Shown: positions 22,759 through 34,200 of the stretch, in pieces
Layout of the letters: each line of letters begins with the position of its first letter
How positions within the stretch are numbered: the stretch's first letter is position 1
Assembly (NCBI GenBank): GCA_040954595.2
Contig: CM082576.2
Span: 17,546,001-17,610,000 of the forward strand
Reading direction: 5' to 3'
Origin: Balanoglossus misakiensis
Taxonomy: Eukaryota; Hemichordata
DNA length: 64,000 nt
Position numbers and translations under genes: made by a program
The notes under the pieces: model-generated
Database searches by the model: none
The model's input: the letters and a program-made list of their open reading frames with translations, nothing else
Told to the model about the DNA's origin: nothing

Positions 22759-23046
22759 CTACTCATCGTCAATGTCGTTATCATCAAGAACATTTTCCCT
22801 TAATTGGTTTTCACAGTCTCCACCATAGCATTTGCAGAGGGGAGTACATAGTAAATCTTTCTTTGAGCAACTGCAACATCCCCTACAACCTGCTTTGCAG
22901 CCACATTTGATAAGCTCTAGTACTGCTTTTGGTGCAGGGAGAGCAAGACATTTTACTGGATAAAACACGCCATTCTCCGATTTCCACCCATTCTTTTCGA
23001 TTGGTGGAAGTTCAGGACAATTTGTTGCGTATGATTTATCCCTCAT
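22759..23046 (-). CDS. Cys-rich (CXC-like) C-terminal fragment of a transposon protein
   Basis: The 95-residue frame has NGW, then APKAVLELIKCGCKAGC, then CSCSKKDLLCTPLCKC and an acidic tail. The order matches the C-terminus of the XPG-type transposon protein at 51210-57116: NGW, APDSVMKFVSCKCK, CSCRGAQLVCTELCQC, acidic tail. A stop lies a few codons upstream and an AG acceptor (aaaag) in between, so this is probably the last exon of a gene whose other exons are lost. The tail resembles Tesmin/TSO1-like CXC zinc-binding stretches. It is likely non-functional. Confidence 0.6.
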   Translation of the reverse strand: MRDKSYATNCPELPPIEKNGWKSENGVFYPVKCLALPAPKAVLELIKCGCKAGCRGCCSCSKKDLLCTPLCKCYGGDCENQLRENVLDDNDIDDE

Positions 23047-23909
23047 TGTGATGAAGGGGTGGCACCCTTTTCACAGATCACGCAAATCTTGTTTTTATCT
23101 GACATATTAATTCTGTAGTTTATTGCAAAAAGTCCAAACAGCTATCGATCTGGAACGTAATACGCGGCTTACGGTACTAAGAAAATAGCCAATATGTATT
23201 AAGGTAATAAAACTGATTCACAGACTTGTTTTATTTTCAGTAGTATTGAGCTTCAAAATGAACCAAATTTGATATTGTTAATGTTTACCAAAAACAAGTT
23301 TTAGAAGTAAGACATAGTTCAAGGGCTTTTTACAGCACTATTACGCTATTGGCGTGAAAAGTTTGAAATACTACTTTAAAATAGACAATACTTCAACTGA
23401 TATGTACTTCACAGGCTTTATTTACGACAATATTTAACTTTGAAATAAGTTCAACTGAATATCGTTTTAATACCCCAAAAAACAAGTGTTGAACTAAAAC
23501 GTACTTCAGAGTTTTTGCACAGACTGATATCGGTGAGAATTTTAGTACAATGGTAAATATATCAGACATTGATTGTGCTATGAAAGAATAAACAACTCTT
23601 AACGAAAAAGTTCACATCTACACAGGCTTTCACTAATTGCCCCGGGAAAGAGAAAAAAAGAGTAACCCTAATATATAATACTCTTTGATATAGCCTAGTA
23701 TACTTTACTTGTGTGGTGATGAGTTGGGTGGCCGTCCAAGGTGAGGGGAGGTATCTTATGCTAAGTCCAAACCAGAGAGATATTTGTGGTTGATTTGTTA
23801 GTGTCATAAATCAACTAAGTATATTTATAAAACTAAGATAGCGCTTTAGTATATGCGACAACTGATACAAATGTAGGTAACTGATATGTTTACTCCATAA
23901 ACCGACTAA
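23047..23909. other. Transposon core without visible coding sequence
   Basis: AT-rich. Stretches such as aaactacttca and caactgatatgtacttca repeat loosely. No nuclease-domain exon was found, so the element is not autonomous. Confidence 0.4.
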
Positions 23910-24705
23910 TATTTGAGATTCCCAAAATGTGGAGAGGCCCTAAAATTTGACCTCCCTCATTTTTGAGTAGTTAGGTCCCCATAGAAGTTAAAAAATAGAA
24001 ATTGGAAGAAATCCTTTGCAAATACACATGTCACTCTATGAAGGTTAGATCAATGAACAAATATCTCCAGAGCTGCTAAAACTAAAGTGACCCCCCTGCA
24101 AGAAAATGTGATGGAGGGGTCCAACAAATTGATTTCCATCATTTTGAGGATGTTTATTCATCATTGAAACCAAAACAGCAAACAAAACAAATAACTAACA
24201 GCAAAAATTCCTACGAGAATACACGAAATAGGTGAACAAATACCGTTAAGACTGTTGAAATAGAAGTGCCCCCCCCCCCCACAAATGTAATTGAGGGGTC
24301 CTAAAATTTGCATGTGATCTTCTGTGACCAGGTGGATCCCCATTTAAGTCAAAATAGCGAAGAAAAATTCTTTAGCAGAAAATTCTACGAAAATGGAGTA
24401 GATAGGTGAATAAATATCTTCGGGGAGGCTAAAACGGGAGTGACCCCCCCCCCCCGAAAAAATATAATGGAGGGGCCCTGAAGCCAAACAGCAAAAAAAT
24501 AAATTTTAGCACAAAAATCCTACGGGAATACACACATACCACAAAACGGAAGTACCCCCAGAAAAATATAATGGAGGGGCCCTTAAAATTGCACCCCATC
24601 ATTTTCGGGTAGTTGGGTCCCCATAGAAGCCAAAACAGCAAAAAAATCAATTTTAGCACACAAATCCTACGGGAGCTGTTTTTCTTGACATACCATACCG
24701 CACTA
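23910..24705 (-). repeat. Right long TIR made of tandem sub-repeats
   Basis: On the minus strand it repeats the order of the left arm: gctaaaattgattttttt, gctgttttggctt, an aactaccc and aatgatggggtgc stretch, then cccctcca and a G-run. It ends at ATACCGCACTA followed by TTAA. Confidence 0.7.
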
Positions 24706-24709
24706 TTAA
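24706..24709. repeat. TTAA target-site duplication, right
   Basis: Partner of 21680-21683. Confidence 0.7.
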
Positions 24710-25176
24710 TGATTAGGTGCTGCAGACCAAAATATTTAACAAATTAGTACAATTATTGCAGCTTTGAATCGGGCGTTATTGAACAAGTATTATGAAACGT
24801 ACTAAAGAAAAAGATTCCATGAGGATAGTATTTTGATCGATAATCGAGATCAATTGCATCAATAATAATTAAGTGCTTAAATTGACACATTCTCAGTCTT
24901 TATCAAAGTCTACACACGTGAGCATATTCAGTTGATACCTAGTTAATTGTTGTCTACAGGGGTATTTTAATTGATTTTCATAAAAGTGATATAACATGTA
25001 TATAATGTAACATTCCCAAGACAAATTAGTTTGATTTCACATGCGTAATCACCACTTGAAATTGCGCTAGGTACCTAATAGGAAGAGATGTATTAACCTG
25101 CTTGGTTATTGTACTCACTGGACGTGTATACAAAAGCCTATACACCATGCAAATGACGTAGGTTTCCCAGGGTCAC

Positions 25177-25330
25177 CTAGTTTTAACTCCTGCAGTGTTA
25201 TACAGTCTGCGGAGACGCCATTAAAGCAGAACCTGCCCACCGTAGCTCTGACTTCTTCACGGACTGCCTCAAAACTGCTACCACCTACTTGACTAACATA
25301 GGCGATGGAGATTACTAAATGGATTGTCAT
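25177..25330 (-). CDS. Possible first exon with signal-peptide-like start
   Basis: On the minus strand the frame begins MTIHLVISIAYVSQVGG, a short hydrophobic start like a signal peptide. It continues through FEAVREEVRATVGRFCF to a donor CTAG|gtgacc. The first part is shared with 21076-21131. I do not recognise it, and it could be transposon-derived. Confidence 0.22.
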
Positions 25331-25344
25331 CAGTTCTGTCACTA
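25285..25344 (-). repeat. Inverted repeat flanking the 3 kb element, right copy
   Basis: Reverse complement of 21076-21131 with a few mismatches. Confidence 0.65.
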
Positions 25345-28056
25345 TGTGTTTTGCCGTGGGTAAGTGTTAAGTCACTATTTGTACATGTTTGTACACAGGA
25401 AGCCCATCGTCGCAGAATTGCACCTATCTGTAATTATGGCACACTTTCGACAATGTTGAACAAGTCCTTGCTCCGAATAAAAAAAAACAGCTCTTGGCCC
25501 TTCCAATAATCCCAACGCTCAAGCTTCAATAATGAAAGAAAGGCTAACCAAACTATTGCAAATAGTCGATTTTTACGGCTTTCGGCCTAAGGATATTTCA
25601 AATCGAGGCTTTATGAGAAACGAACAAGACTTCTAACTGGGGTTTACAATTGAACATGATAATGGTTCCCCGCTACACATTAAGAAAATTATTATAACAT
25701 CTTGTGTTATATTTTAGCAGTAAATTTGCCTGTTTATACGGAGTTTGTTGGCATTTTTGTATATTTATGTGCATGAAAGGATTAAATCTATAGAAGTAAT
25801 GTACAATGAGTCGATGGAAAGTCTAAGAAATCTCTAGCGTTTAATTAAATCAAATCCTTCGAGCGTTATCTGCGTCCGCAGATTACATAAGGAACGTCAA
25901 CATTCAAGTAAAATGGGAACGTAGACCAACATCTGTCTTGTGTGCGCCAACATTACGTATTTGTTGGCTCAAGACAGCTGAAAAAAACCCTGTTACTAAT
26001 GCATTAACATGGGTAAATGCGAGAGACATATCATTCATTATTTAGGCTTTTAAAAGACGGGGCAGAGGGCACAGCCAGGTTTCTTTGAGATATCGGCAGG
26101 ACGAGTCGGGCTCATTGTGTACGTTGCCGCACTGCTTTACAGTTGGATTCAATCAAACAAAAGGACGTATTGTTGGAATTTGTGGACGTGAATGGGGTGA
26201 CACCGCTGACACTGTTTGCTAACGCACCTACACGAGACTACAATTGCATCGACCCCGTGTCTACGAAAATGTGCAGCGCCTTCGCCAAAAGTCGTTAAGA
26301 AGCCGTTCTTGATGTAGCCATATTGACGGTGGTCTGTAAAGTAGATGCCGTATTTTAAATGGCTCTTCCATTAAAAGACCAACCAGCTGAATAAAGGATA
26401 ACGCGACCACTGACCAGTTGACCCGTCTCAATTAAATATCGGAACACAACTTGTGTGTTCGCTGCTGTATGCTGTTGCTTCGTAGAACTGACGCTGGTCC
26501 AACAGTATACTAGAGTTCACTGTAGGTCATCCCGGGCAGCGCGCGGTCAAGCCGGATCATGCAGCATTCTCGTACTCTAAGCAATCGTCATATATTAGAA
26601 TCTGACGGTGACATTAAGCTCAAGAAATCGACATGTCATCTGATTATTTTGACAGCTAAAAGATTTTTTTTGTAAACATATTGAAATCTTACCACCCATA
26701 TTCTAAATATTATAGGTCAAATTTATTTACTTGGTCAGTTTCAAAGACAATATCGCAAAAAATATGCATGGCTTGCTCACATGAAGAAAATTAAAAAGGG
26801 TAGCGAAGATAAAGTAAATCACGTAACAAATATGTACACGTAACAATCATTACGGGAGTATACACTGTCACAAATGCATAGATAAAATACTAAGCCTTAC
26901 TTGAATGTACGCGGACCATTCCCAGCACCCTCAATAAATAACCGTACAAACATGACGTTAATCCGAATCACTTGCCCGACCGCGCGTGGTTTCCGATGCA
27001 GAATAAGAAATTCACTCTTCGAAATAAAAATATGTCGGGTAATTATTGAGCTCAGAATCCCCTCAAAGTATTTGTTCTCTGAAAGCTCAGATATAGGGGA
27101 AATTTTAGTTACTTCAGTGTGACCACTGTGTACATAACTATCACGTGACAGGCAGTTCAAATAACCTTCCAAGTTAACGCTCTCCCGGTCAAATATTCGT
27201 GACGCAAGCTGTCGTAACTATCATAAAAAAGTGTGTCTCGGATTAAAAAAAAAAAAATTAACGATTTTATACCTGAAAAACATTTGAGGCAGTAAAAATC
27301 ATTCTACTGATCCGGAAATTTTTGCATCATAACAATCGACCTATGGGATGGGGTATAAAAAGCCCGATTTTTGGCGTTACACTGGAAAACATGTTGCCAG
27401 CGTGCGCTTGTACTAAATGTAAATATAGGGCTGTCATCTCGCATGGTACATGTGGCAAGACGCATCTGACATTCAATTTGCTGCCATATTTGCTAGGAGT
27501 TCCCTATAGTGGGCGCTATAATCAAAATTTTCATAACATTTTTTGTGCATTTTGTGATAAAGGCACGGAATACAGTATCATAGAAGATAAATAAATTCAA
27601 ATAACCCTCAAAGGTAGATGCCCGTTGTGGTTTGGCGGCCATTTTTAAATATGGAGGTCTCCCGTCAATGGAAATTCTCTTTGTTGATTCTATGTTCATT
27701 GGTAGATATGTTTTTTTAAAGTTATACGGTCACCTATGGAAAATAAGCTATAGTTACTATGGCAAATTGAGATCTAGCCAATCACTAGATTTTCAGTGGG
27801 TGGCACACGCGAAAAAGAGAGCGTCACCATATGTTCTTTAGAACGCTCATATACACCATTTCAGCCATATATGGGCGTATGTAAATCGGAGGTGACTGTA
27901 AACCTTTAAATACATGCCTAGACGATTAATATTTTAACATTTTGTCTTGAAGCTATATTATTATTCTTGCATATACTTTGAAGTAATATGTGCATTGTAC
28001 TAGAAAATCTTAACGTGTAATGGAATTCCTAGCACTTTTTATGCCGTCGCATAAAA
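25345..28056. other. Intergenic stretch, no gene recognised
   Basis: No coding signature was found. A TATA-like gtataaaaagcc lies at 27352-27363, about 700 bp before the receptor start, and could be a promoter, but nothing ties it to the gene. Confidence 0.4.
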
Positions 28057-28290
28057 ATGAGTCCCTTCTCATGTCTATATAATCCCAGTTGCTGGTGGTT
28101 ACTGTGCTGTATTTATCTTACAGTGGCTAGTGACATGACTTTAGAAGAAACACAGAGCAAACTATACACTACACTGTTTCGCGACTATCACCACATGGTA
28201 TCACCTGTCAGGCCACATCCTGAGAATACCCACGAAATTTTGCCCGTGATGGTAGATTTGCGTCTGGTAATTCAAAAGATACTTGATGTG
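28057..28290 (+). CDS. nAChR exon 1: signal peptide and N-terminal helix
   Basis: Codes a signal-like start, then KLYTTLFRDYHHMVSPVRP and LVIQKILDV, matching the N-terminal helix and first strand of the ligand-binding domain. The donor is GTG|gtaaga. An acceptor-like cttacag at 28121 means the true first exon could lie upstream, with the exon starting there. Confidence 0.85.
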
Positions 28291-31200
28291 GTAAGATATT
28301 ACACACATATAATATGTATGTACGATGTTTGTACAATGTTTGTCTGTCTGTTAACAGTAAAATGACAAATGTTACTCATACGCTAGGCATCAGTGTCTAG
28401 ATTCTGTAGATAAAATAGTGGAATCTTATTTATCAGTGGTAATGATATATTATTAATATGCTTATCACACAGAACACCCACATTGGCCAAGTAACCGCCA
28501 GGATTTGGCTGAGTCAGGTGAGTGTAGAGACAGTTCACAGTGTGCTGACCATGTTAGTTTCACGAAATAATCATGACGTTAGATGAAGTCTGAATTTAGG
28601 TAGTGGTGCAGGTTAGAAGTACATGTAGAATTTTGCCAAATTTCACGTTTTAAAGAAATTTATCGTGGCATTGTGTCATATACGGATCAACAGTATGGAT
28701 AATACAGTTTCGTGACAACGGAGTCTGATCGGCCCCAAATGGTGTTTTTTTTAAATAAAAATGCTGACAGGTATACGCGGCACTCTTATTGTTTTTGTTT
28801 GTTTACGGGCTATGCGTTTTTTTCTTTAGTCATGATTGACATGGATTATGCATAAATGTTACAAAAATGTAAAGGTCAAATAAAGATAATCTAGGCTTTT
28901 GATATATAATAGCAGTATTCTCACTACTAACATTATTTAGACGTACGGTATAAACCTGTCTATTAATGAGGAACGCGCGCAAGTCAGTAAGCGCGATGTC
29001 GGAAAAAGCAACCCTGTAAAACGTGCTCAGCGATATATGTCCAAACAAAACTTCAGGTGTTCTGTAAAGACAGTCTAATTATGCACTGACAATTGCTGGC
29101 ATTCCAACACATGTTTCAGTTTCTTATAAAATATTCCAATAGTAAAGTCGCACTAAACCTTTAAACATTCACCTTTCAGAAAATGGACTGCTTTGGGTCA
29201 AGTACATATGTCAATACTGGACAAATGAATGACTTCTTAGAAAGGACTAGGAGCGTTAAACTCAGTCGTGACACATCTCATGATTGGCTGAAACGGGCGG
29301 AATAATTAAAATGACTTCAGTTGCATGAGCACCGCGGCACCCACACACGACTACATCTTTCAATTGAAATATTTTGATTCATTTCCAAAAATTTGAGTGG
29401 TCCCCCTTCTGCGTATCCACATTTTTTGCCCCCCCCCCCTCCCTCTTCCAGCTTTCCATTTTTTGAGAGACCCCGACCCCCAGGCCGTAAATAACGATGG
29501 CTCCCTAAATAGCAAAACTAAATTATGGTACAGTGTTTTTGTTTTCTACATGTATTGTAGTATTTAATGTATTGTAGTGGGATGGGGTGGGTCCTACCAA
29601 TGTCCTCTGTAATCGAATTATGTCAAACCGACAGCCATTTGGCCCCTATCAATATCAATAAATTTTGTCATACCCAACACAATTTTCTGTACTATCGATA
29701 TGAAAAAAGTGTTAAGGCCAGTGAGAAATAAAATCTTGTTCATCGGAATTTTTGGACCTAGTTCCAGAAGCGGCGAGCGAAAATTTTTATTTTTATTTTT
29801 TTAGGCTGAAGGTAAATGCGGTTCACTGGCACATTTGCACAGATGCAGACAAGGCGAGACAATTGTTTCCCTTTTTATCAAGAAATATCTCAGACAAAGA
29901 CACTGATACATGTACTTGTAACTGAATTGAATATTATATTTCCCAACAAAAACATAGGCCATTACATTTACATTTACAGTTGGTGTTTGCACAACATATT
30001 CTGGCCACCAGCAGCAGTACTAAGAATTTTGTAACGCGGAAGTAGAACTTGCCATGATCCAAAAAAAAAAAAATTCCAAATCAGCCAAAGTAGAGGCGGA
30101 TGAACAATTTATTTTTTCTTCCTGGCCTTATGGCACAATGTATTTATTTTCTACATAAATACGCATACGTAATTTAAATTTGATGGGGTGGGTCCTACCA
30201 ATGTCCTCTGTAACCGAATTATGTCGAACCGTCAGCCATTTGGCCCCTATCAATATCAATAAAGTATGTCTGTACTATCGATATGAAACAAATGCTGCAC
30301 ATTTTACCAATGGGTTCAAATTGTTGTTGGGGGTATCACAACTATATGTCACTTTCTTTAGTTGCTTCATATAATTTTATGTATTCCAATGACAGAAATC
30401 TAGCTTAATTACTTCTTTCATTTACTACCAATCATTAAATCTTTCGTCATTACAGTCTTGGACAGATCATCGCCTTGTCTGGAATAGTAGTAACGGTATA
30501 AGTATGCTGCATACAGCACCCGAATTGCTTTGGAGACCAGATATAGCTCTGTACAATGGGTGAGTAATTGAGTGTCCATGCTGCTAAACATGTCATTCCG
30601 TAAAGCTTTAGCAAAATAGAGTTTCAAGTGGTGGTGAGACATTTAGGGTGGGATTGACCGGAAGATCCTAAATGACAAACTTGTCATTGTTTTGGTAGTA
30701 CACGTGCAAGATGTCAGTCTATTTAAAACCGAAGCACGACGCGAAATACATCCGCATATGCTAATCACCTAATGAATATTCATGAGAACCCTATATAAGG
30801 GTTTGACCAGGCGAGAACGGTGTAATACCCTTCAACCGCGGAGTCGGACAAGTCAGCGAATCTCATCCACGAGGGACACTCAGGTAACTGGTCAAAATGA
30901 GGTACGCTGCTTTCTCGGTGTTCCCACGCTTTGCACGCATTTTGGTGTTTGGAGTACAGGTGTTATCCAGCAAATTCCGCCCCTTGACATCTCCATTAAT
31001 TTCGTTAATTAGTTTATGTGGACGCCCTGTGCTTTCCTTCGAGTTATTTCATTTCTTTTATCATTGTTACCAAGATGTTACCTTCTTTTGTACGGTACCA
31101 TGTAATTGGTGGATGAGCCAGTATCGTGAGTTGTCTTTCCGATGTAGATGTGTGGATACGAGCGCGTAGGCTCTTATTCAATGTTTTCACAGGTGTAAGC

Positions 31201-34200
31201 GTGAAGCAAGCGAGTAGGCTTGCAAATATTTTCGACCGTTTTTGGGGAGCAAGGTGGCTCGTCCAAATAATTGAAGCAAGCGAGTAGGCTTGCAAATATT
31301 TTCGACCGTTTTTTGGGAGCAAGGTGGCTCGTCCAAATAATTGAAGCAAGCGAGCAGGCTTGTAAATTTTTTCAACCGTCTTTGGGAGCAAGGTGGCTCG
31401 TCCAAATAATTGAAGCAGGCAAGCAGGCTTGTAAATTTTTTCAACCGTCTTTGGGAGCAAGGTGGCTCGACCAAATAATTGAAGCAGGCGAGCAGGCTTG
31501 TAAATTTTTTCAACCGTCTTTGGGAGCAAGGTGGCTCGTCCAAATAATTGAAGCAGGCGAGCAGGCTTGTAAATTTTTTCAACCGTTTTGGGAGCAAGGT
31601 GGCTCGTCCAAACAATTGAAGCAAGCGAGCAGGCTTGTAAATTTTTTCAACCGTCTTTGGGAGCAAGGTGGCTCGTCCAAATAATTGAAGCAAGCGAGCA
31701 GGCTTGTAAATTTATTCAACCGTCTTTGGGAGCAAGGTGGCTCGTCCAAATAATTGAAGCAGGCGAGCAGGCTTGTAAATTTTTTCAACCGTCTTTGGGA
31801 GCAAGGTGGCTCGTCCAAATAATTGAAGCAGGCGAGCAGGCTTGTAAATTTTTTCAACCGTCTTTGAGAGCAAGGTGGCTCGTCCAAATAATTGAAGCAA
31901 GCGAGCAGGCTTGTAAATTTTTTCAACCGTCTTTGGGAGCAAGGTGGCTCGTCCAAATAATTGAAGCAAGCGAGCAGGCTTGTAATTTTTTTCAACCGTC
32001 TTTGGGAGCAAGGTGGCTCGTCCAAATAATTGAAGCAAGCGAGCAGGCTTGTAAATTTTTTCAACCGGTTTTGGGGAGCAAGGTGGCTCGTCCAAATAAT
32101 TGAAGCAAGCGAGCAGGCTTGTAATTTTTTTTCAACCGTCTTTGGGAGCAAGGTGGCTCGTCCAAATAATTGAAGCAAGCGAGCGGGTTTGTAAATTTTT
32201 TCAACCGTCTTTGGGAGCAAGGTGGCTCGTCCAAATAATTGAAGCAGGCGAGCAGGCTTGTAAATTTTTTCAACCGTCTTTGGGAGCAAGGTGGCTCGTC
32301 CAAATAATTGAAGCAAGCGAGCAGGCTTGTAAATTTTTTCAACCGTCTTTAAGAGCAAGGTGGCTCGTCCAAATAATTGAAGCAAGCGAGCAGGCTTGTA
32401 AATTTTTTCAACCGTCTTTGGGAGCAAGGTGGCTCGTCCAAGTAATTGAAGCAAGCGAGCAGGCTTGTAATTTTTTTCAACCGTCTTTGGGAGCAAGGTG
32501 GCTCGTCCAAATAATTGAAGCAAGCGAGCAGGCTTGTAAATTTTTTCAACCGTTTTTGGGGAGCAAGGTGGCTCGTCCAAATAATTGAAGCAAGCGAGCA
32601 GGCTTGTATTTTTTTTTCAACCGTCTTTGGCAGCAAGGTGGCTCGTCCAAATAATTGAAGCAAGCGAGCAGGCTTGTAATTTTTTTCAACCGTCTTTGGG
32701 AGCAAGGTGGCTCGTCCAAATAATTGAAGCAAGCGAGCAGGCTTGTAAATTTTTTCAACCGTTTTTGGGGAGCAAGGTGGCTCGTCCAAATAATTGAAGC
32801 AAGCGAGCAGGCTTGTAATTTTTTTTCAACCGTCTTTGGGAGCAAGGTGGCTCGTCCAAATAATTGAAGCAAGCGAGCGGGCTTGTAATTTTTTTCAACC
32901 GTCTTTGGGAGCAAGGTGGCTCGTCCAAATAATTGAAGCAGGCGAGCAGGCTTGTAAATTTTTTCAACCGTCTTTGGGAGCAAGGTGGCTCGTCCAAATA
33001 ATTGAAGCAGGCGAGCAGGCTTGTAAATTTTTTCAACCGTCTTTAAGAGCAAGGTGGCTCGTCCAAATAATTGAAGCAAGCGAGCAGGCTTGTAAATTTT
33101 TTCAACCGTCTTTGGGAGCAAGGTGGCTCGTCCAAATAATTGAAGCAAGCGAGCAGGCTTGTAATTTTTTTCAACCGTCTTTGGGAGCAAGGTGGCTCGT
33201 CCAAATAATTGAAGCAAGCGAGCAGGCTTGTAAATTTTTTCAACCGTTTTTGGGGAGCAAGGTGGCTCGTCCAAATAATTGAAGCAAGCGAGCAGGCTTG
33301 TAAATTTTTTCAACCGTTTTGGGAGCAAGGTGGCTCGTCCAAACAATTGAAGCAGGCGAGCAGGCTTGTAAATTTTTTCAACCGTCTTTGGGAGCAAGGT
33401 GGCTCGTCCAAACAATTTAAGCAAGCGAGCAGGCTTGTAATTTTTTTCAACCGTCTTTGGGAGCAAGGTGGCTCGTCCAAATAATTGAAGCAAGCGAGCA
33501 GGCTTGTAAATTTTTTCAACCGTTTTTGGGGAGCAAGGTGGCTCGTCCAAATAATTGAAGCAAGCGAGCAGGCTTGTAATTTTTTTTCAACCGTCTTTGG
33601 GAGCAAGGTGGCTCGTCCAAATAATTGAAGCAAGCGAGCAGGCTTGTAAATTTTTTCAACCGTCTTTGGGAGCAAGGTGGCTCGTCCAAATAATTGAAGC
33701 AGGCGAGCAGGCTTGTAAATTTTTTCAACCGTCTTTGGGAGCAAGGTGGCTCGTCCAAATAATTGAAGCAGGCGAGCAGGCTTGTAAATTTTTTCAACCG
33801 TCTTTGGGAGCAAGGTGGCTCGACCAAATAATTGAAGCAGGCGAGCAGGCTTGTAAATTTTTTCAACCGTCTTTGGGAGCAAGGTGGCTCGTCCAAATAA
33901 TTGAAGCAGGCGAGCAGGCTTGTAAATTTTTTCAACCGTCTTTGGGAGCAAGGTGGCTCGTCCAAATAATTGAAGCAAGCGAGCAGGCTTGTAAATTTTT
34001 TCAACCGTCTTTGGGAGCAAGGTGGCTCGTCCAAATAATTGAAGCAGGCGAGCAGGCTTGTAAATTTTTTCAACCGTCTTTGGGAGCAAGGTGGCTCGTC
34101 CAAATAATTGAAGCAGGCGAGCAGGCTTGTAAATTTTTTCAACCGTCTTTGGGAGCAAGGTGGCTCGACCAAATAATTGAAGCAGGCGAGCAGGCTTGTA

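Larger units (their letters stand above)
21684..24705 (-). mobile_element. 3.0 kb DNA transposon with long repeat-built TIRs, TTAA-flanked
   Basis: The ends TAGTGTGGTAT and ATACCGCACTA are inverted. They lead into long inverted arms (about 21684-22500 and 23910-24705), each made of four or five diverged tandem sub-repeats of about 200 bp. Each sub-repeat holds a G or C run and an aaaattgattttt-like stretch. The core keeps a minus-strand Cys-rich C-terminal exon related to the end of the transposon gene at 51210-57116. TTAA target sites occur in piggyBac and Kolobok; Academ uses 3-4 bp. The gene relation favours an Academ-like origin, but I cannot confirm it. Confidence 0.75.

Noticed and set aside
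30791-30800. CArG (SRF) box in cctatataagg
   Set aside because: The AT core is seven bases, not six; a TATA box reading is simpler.
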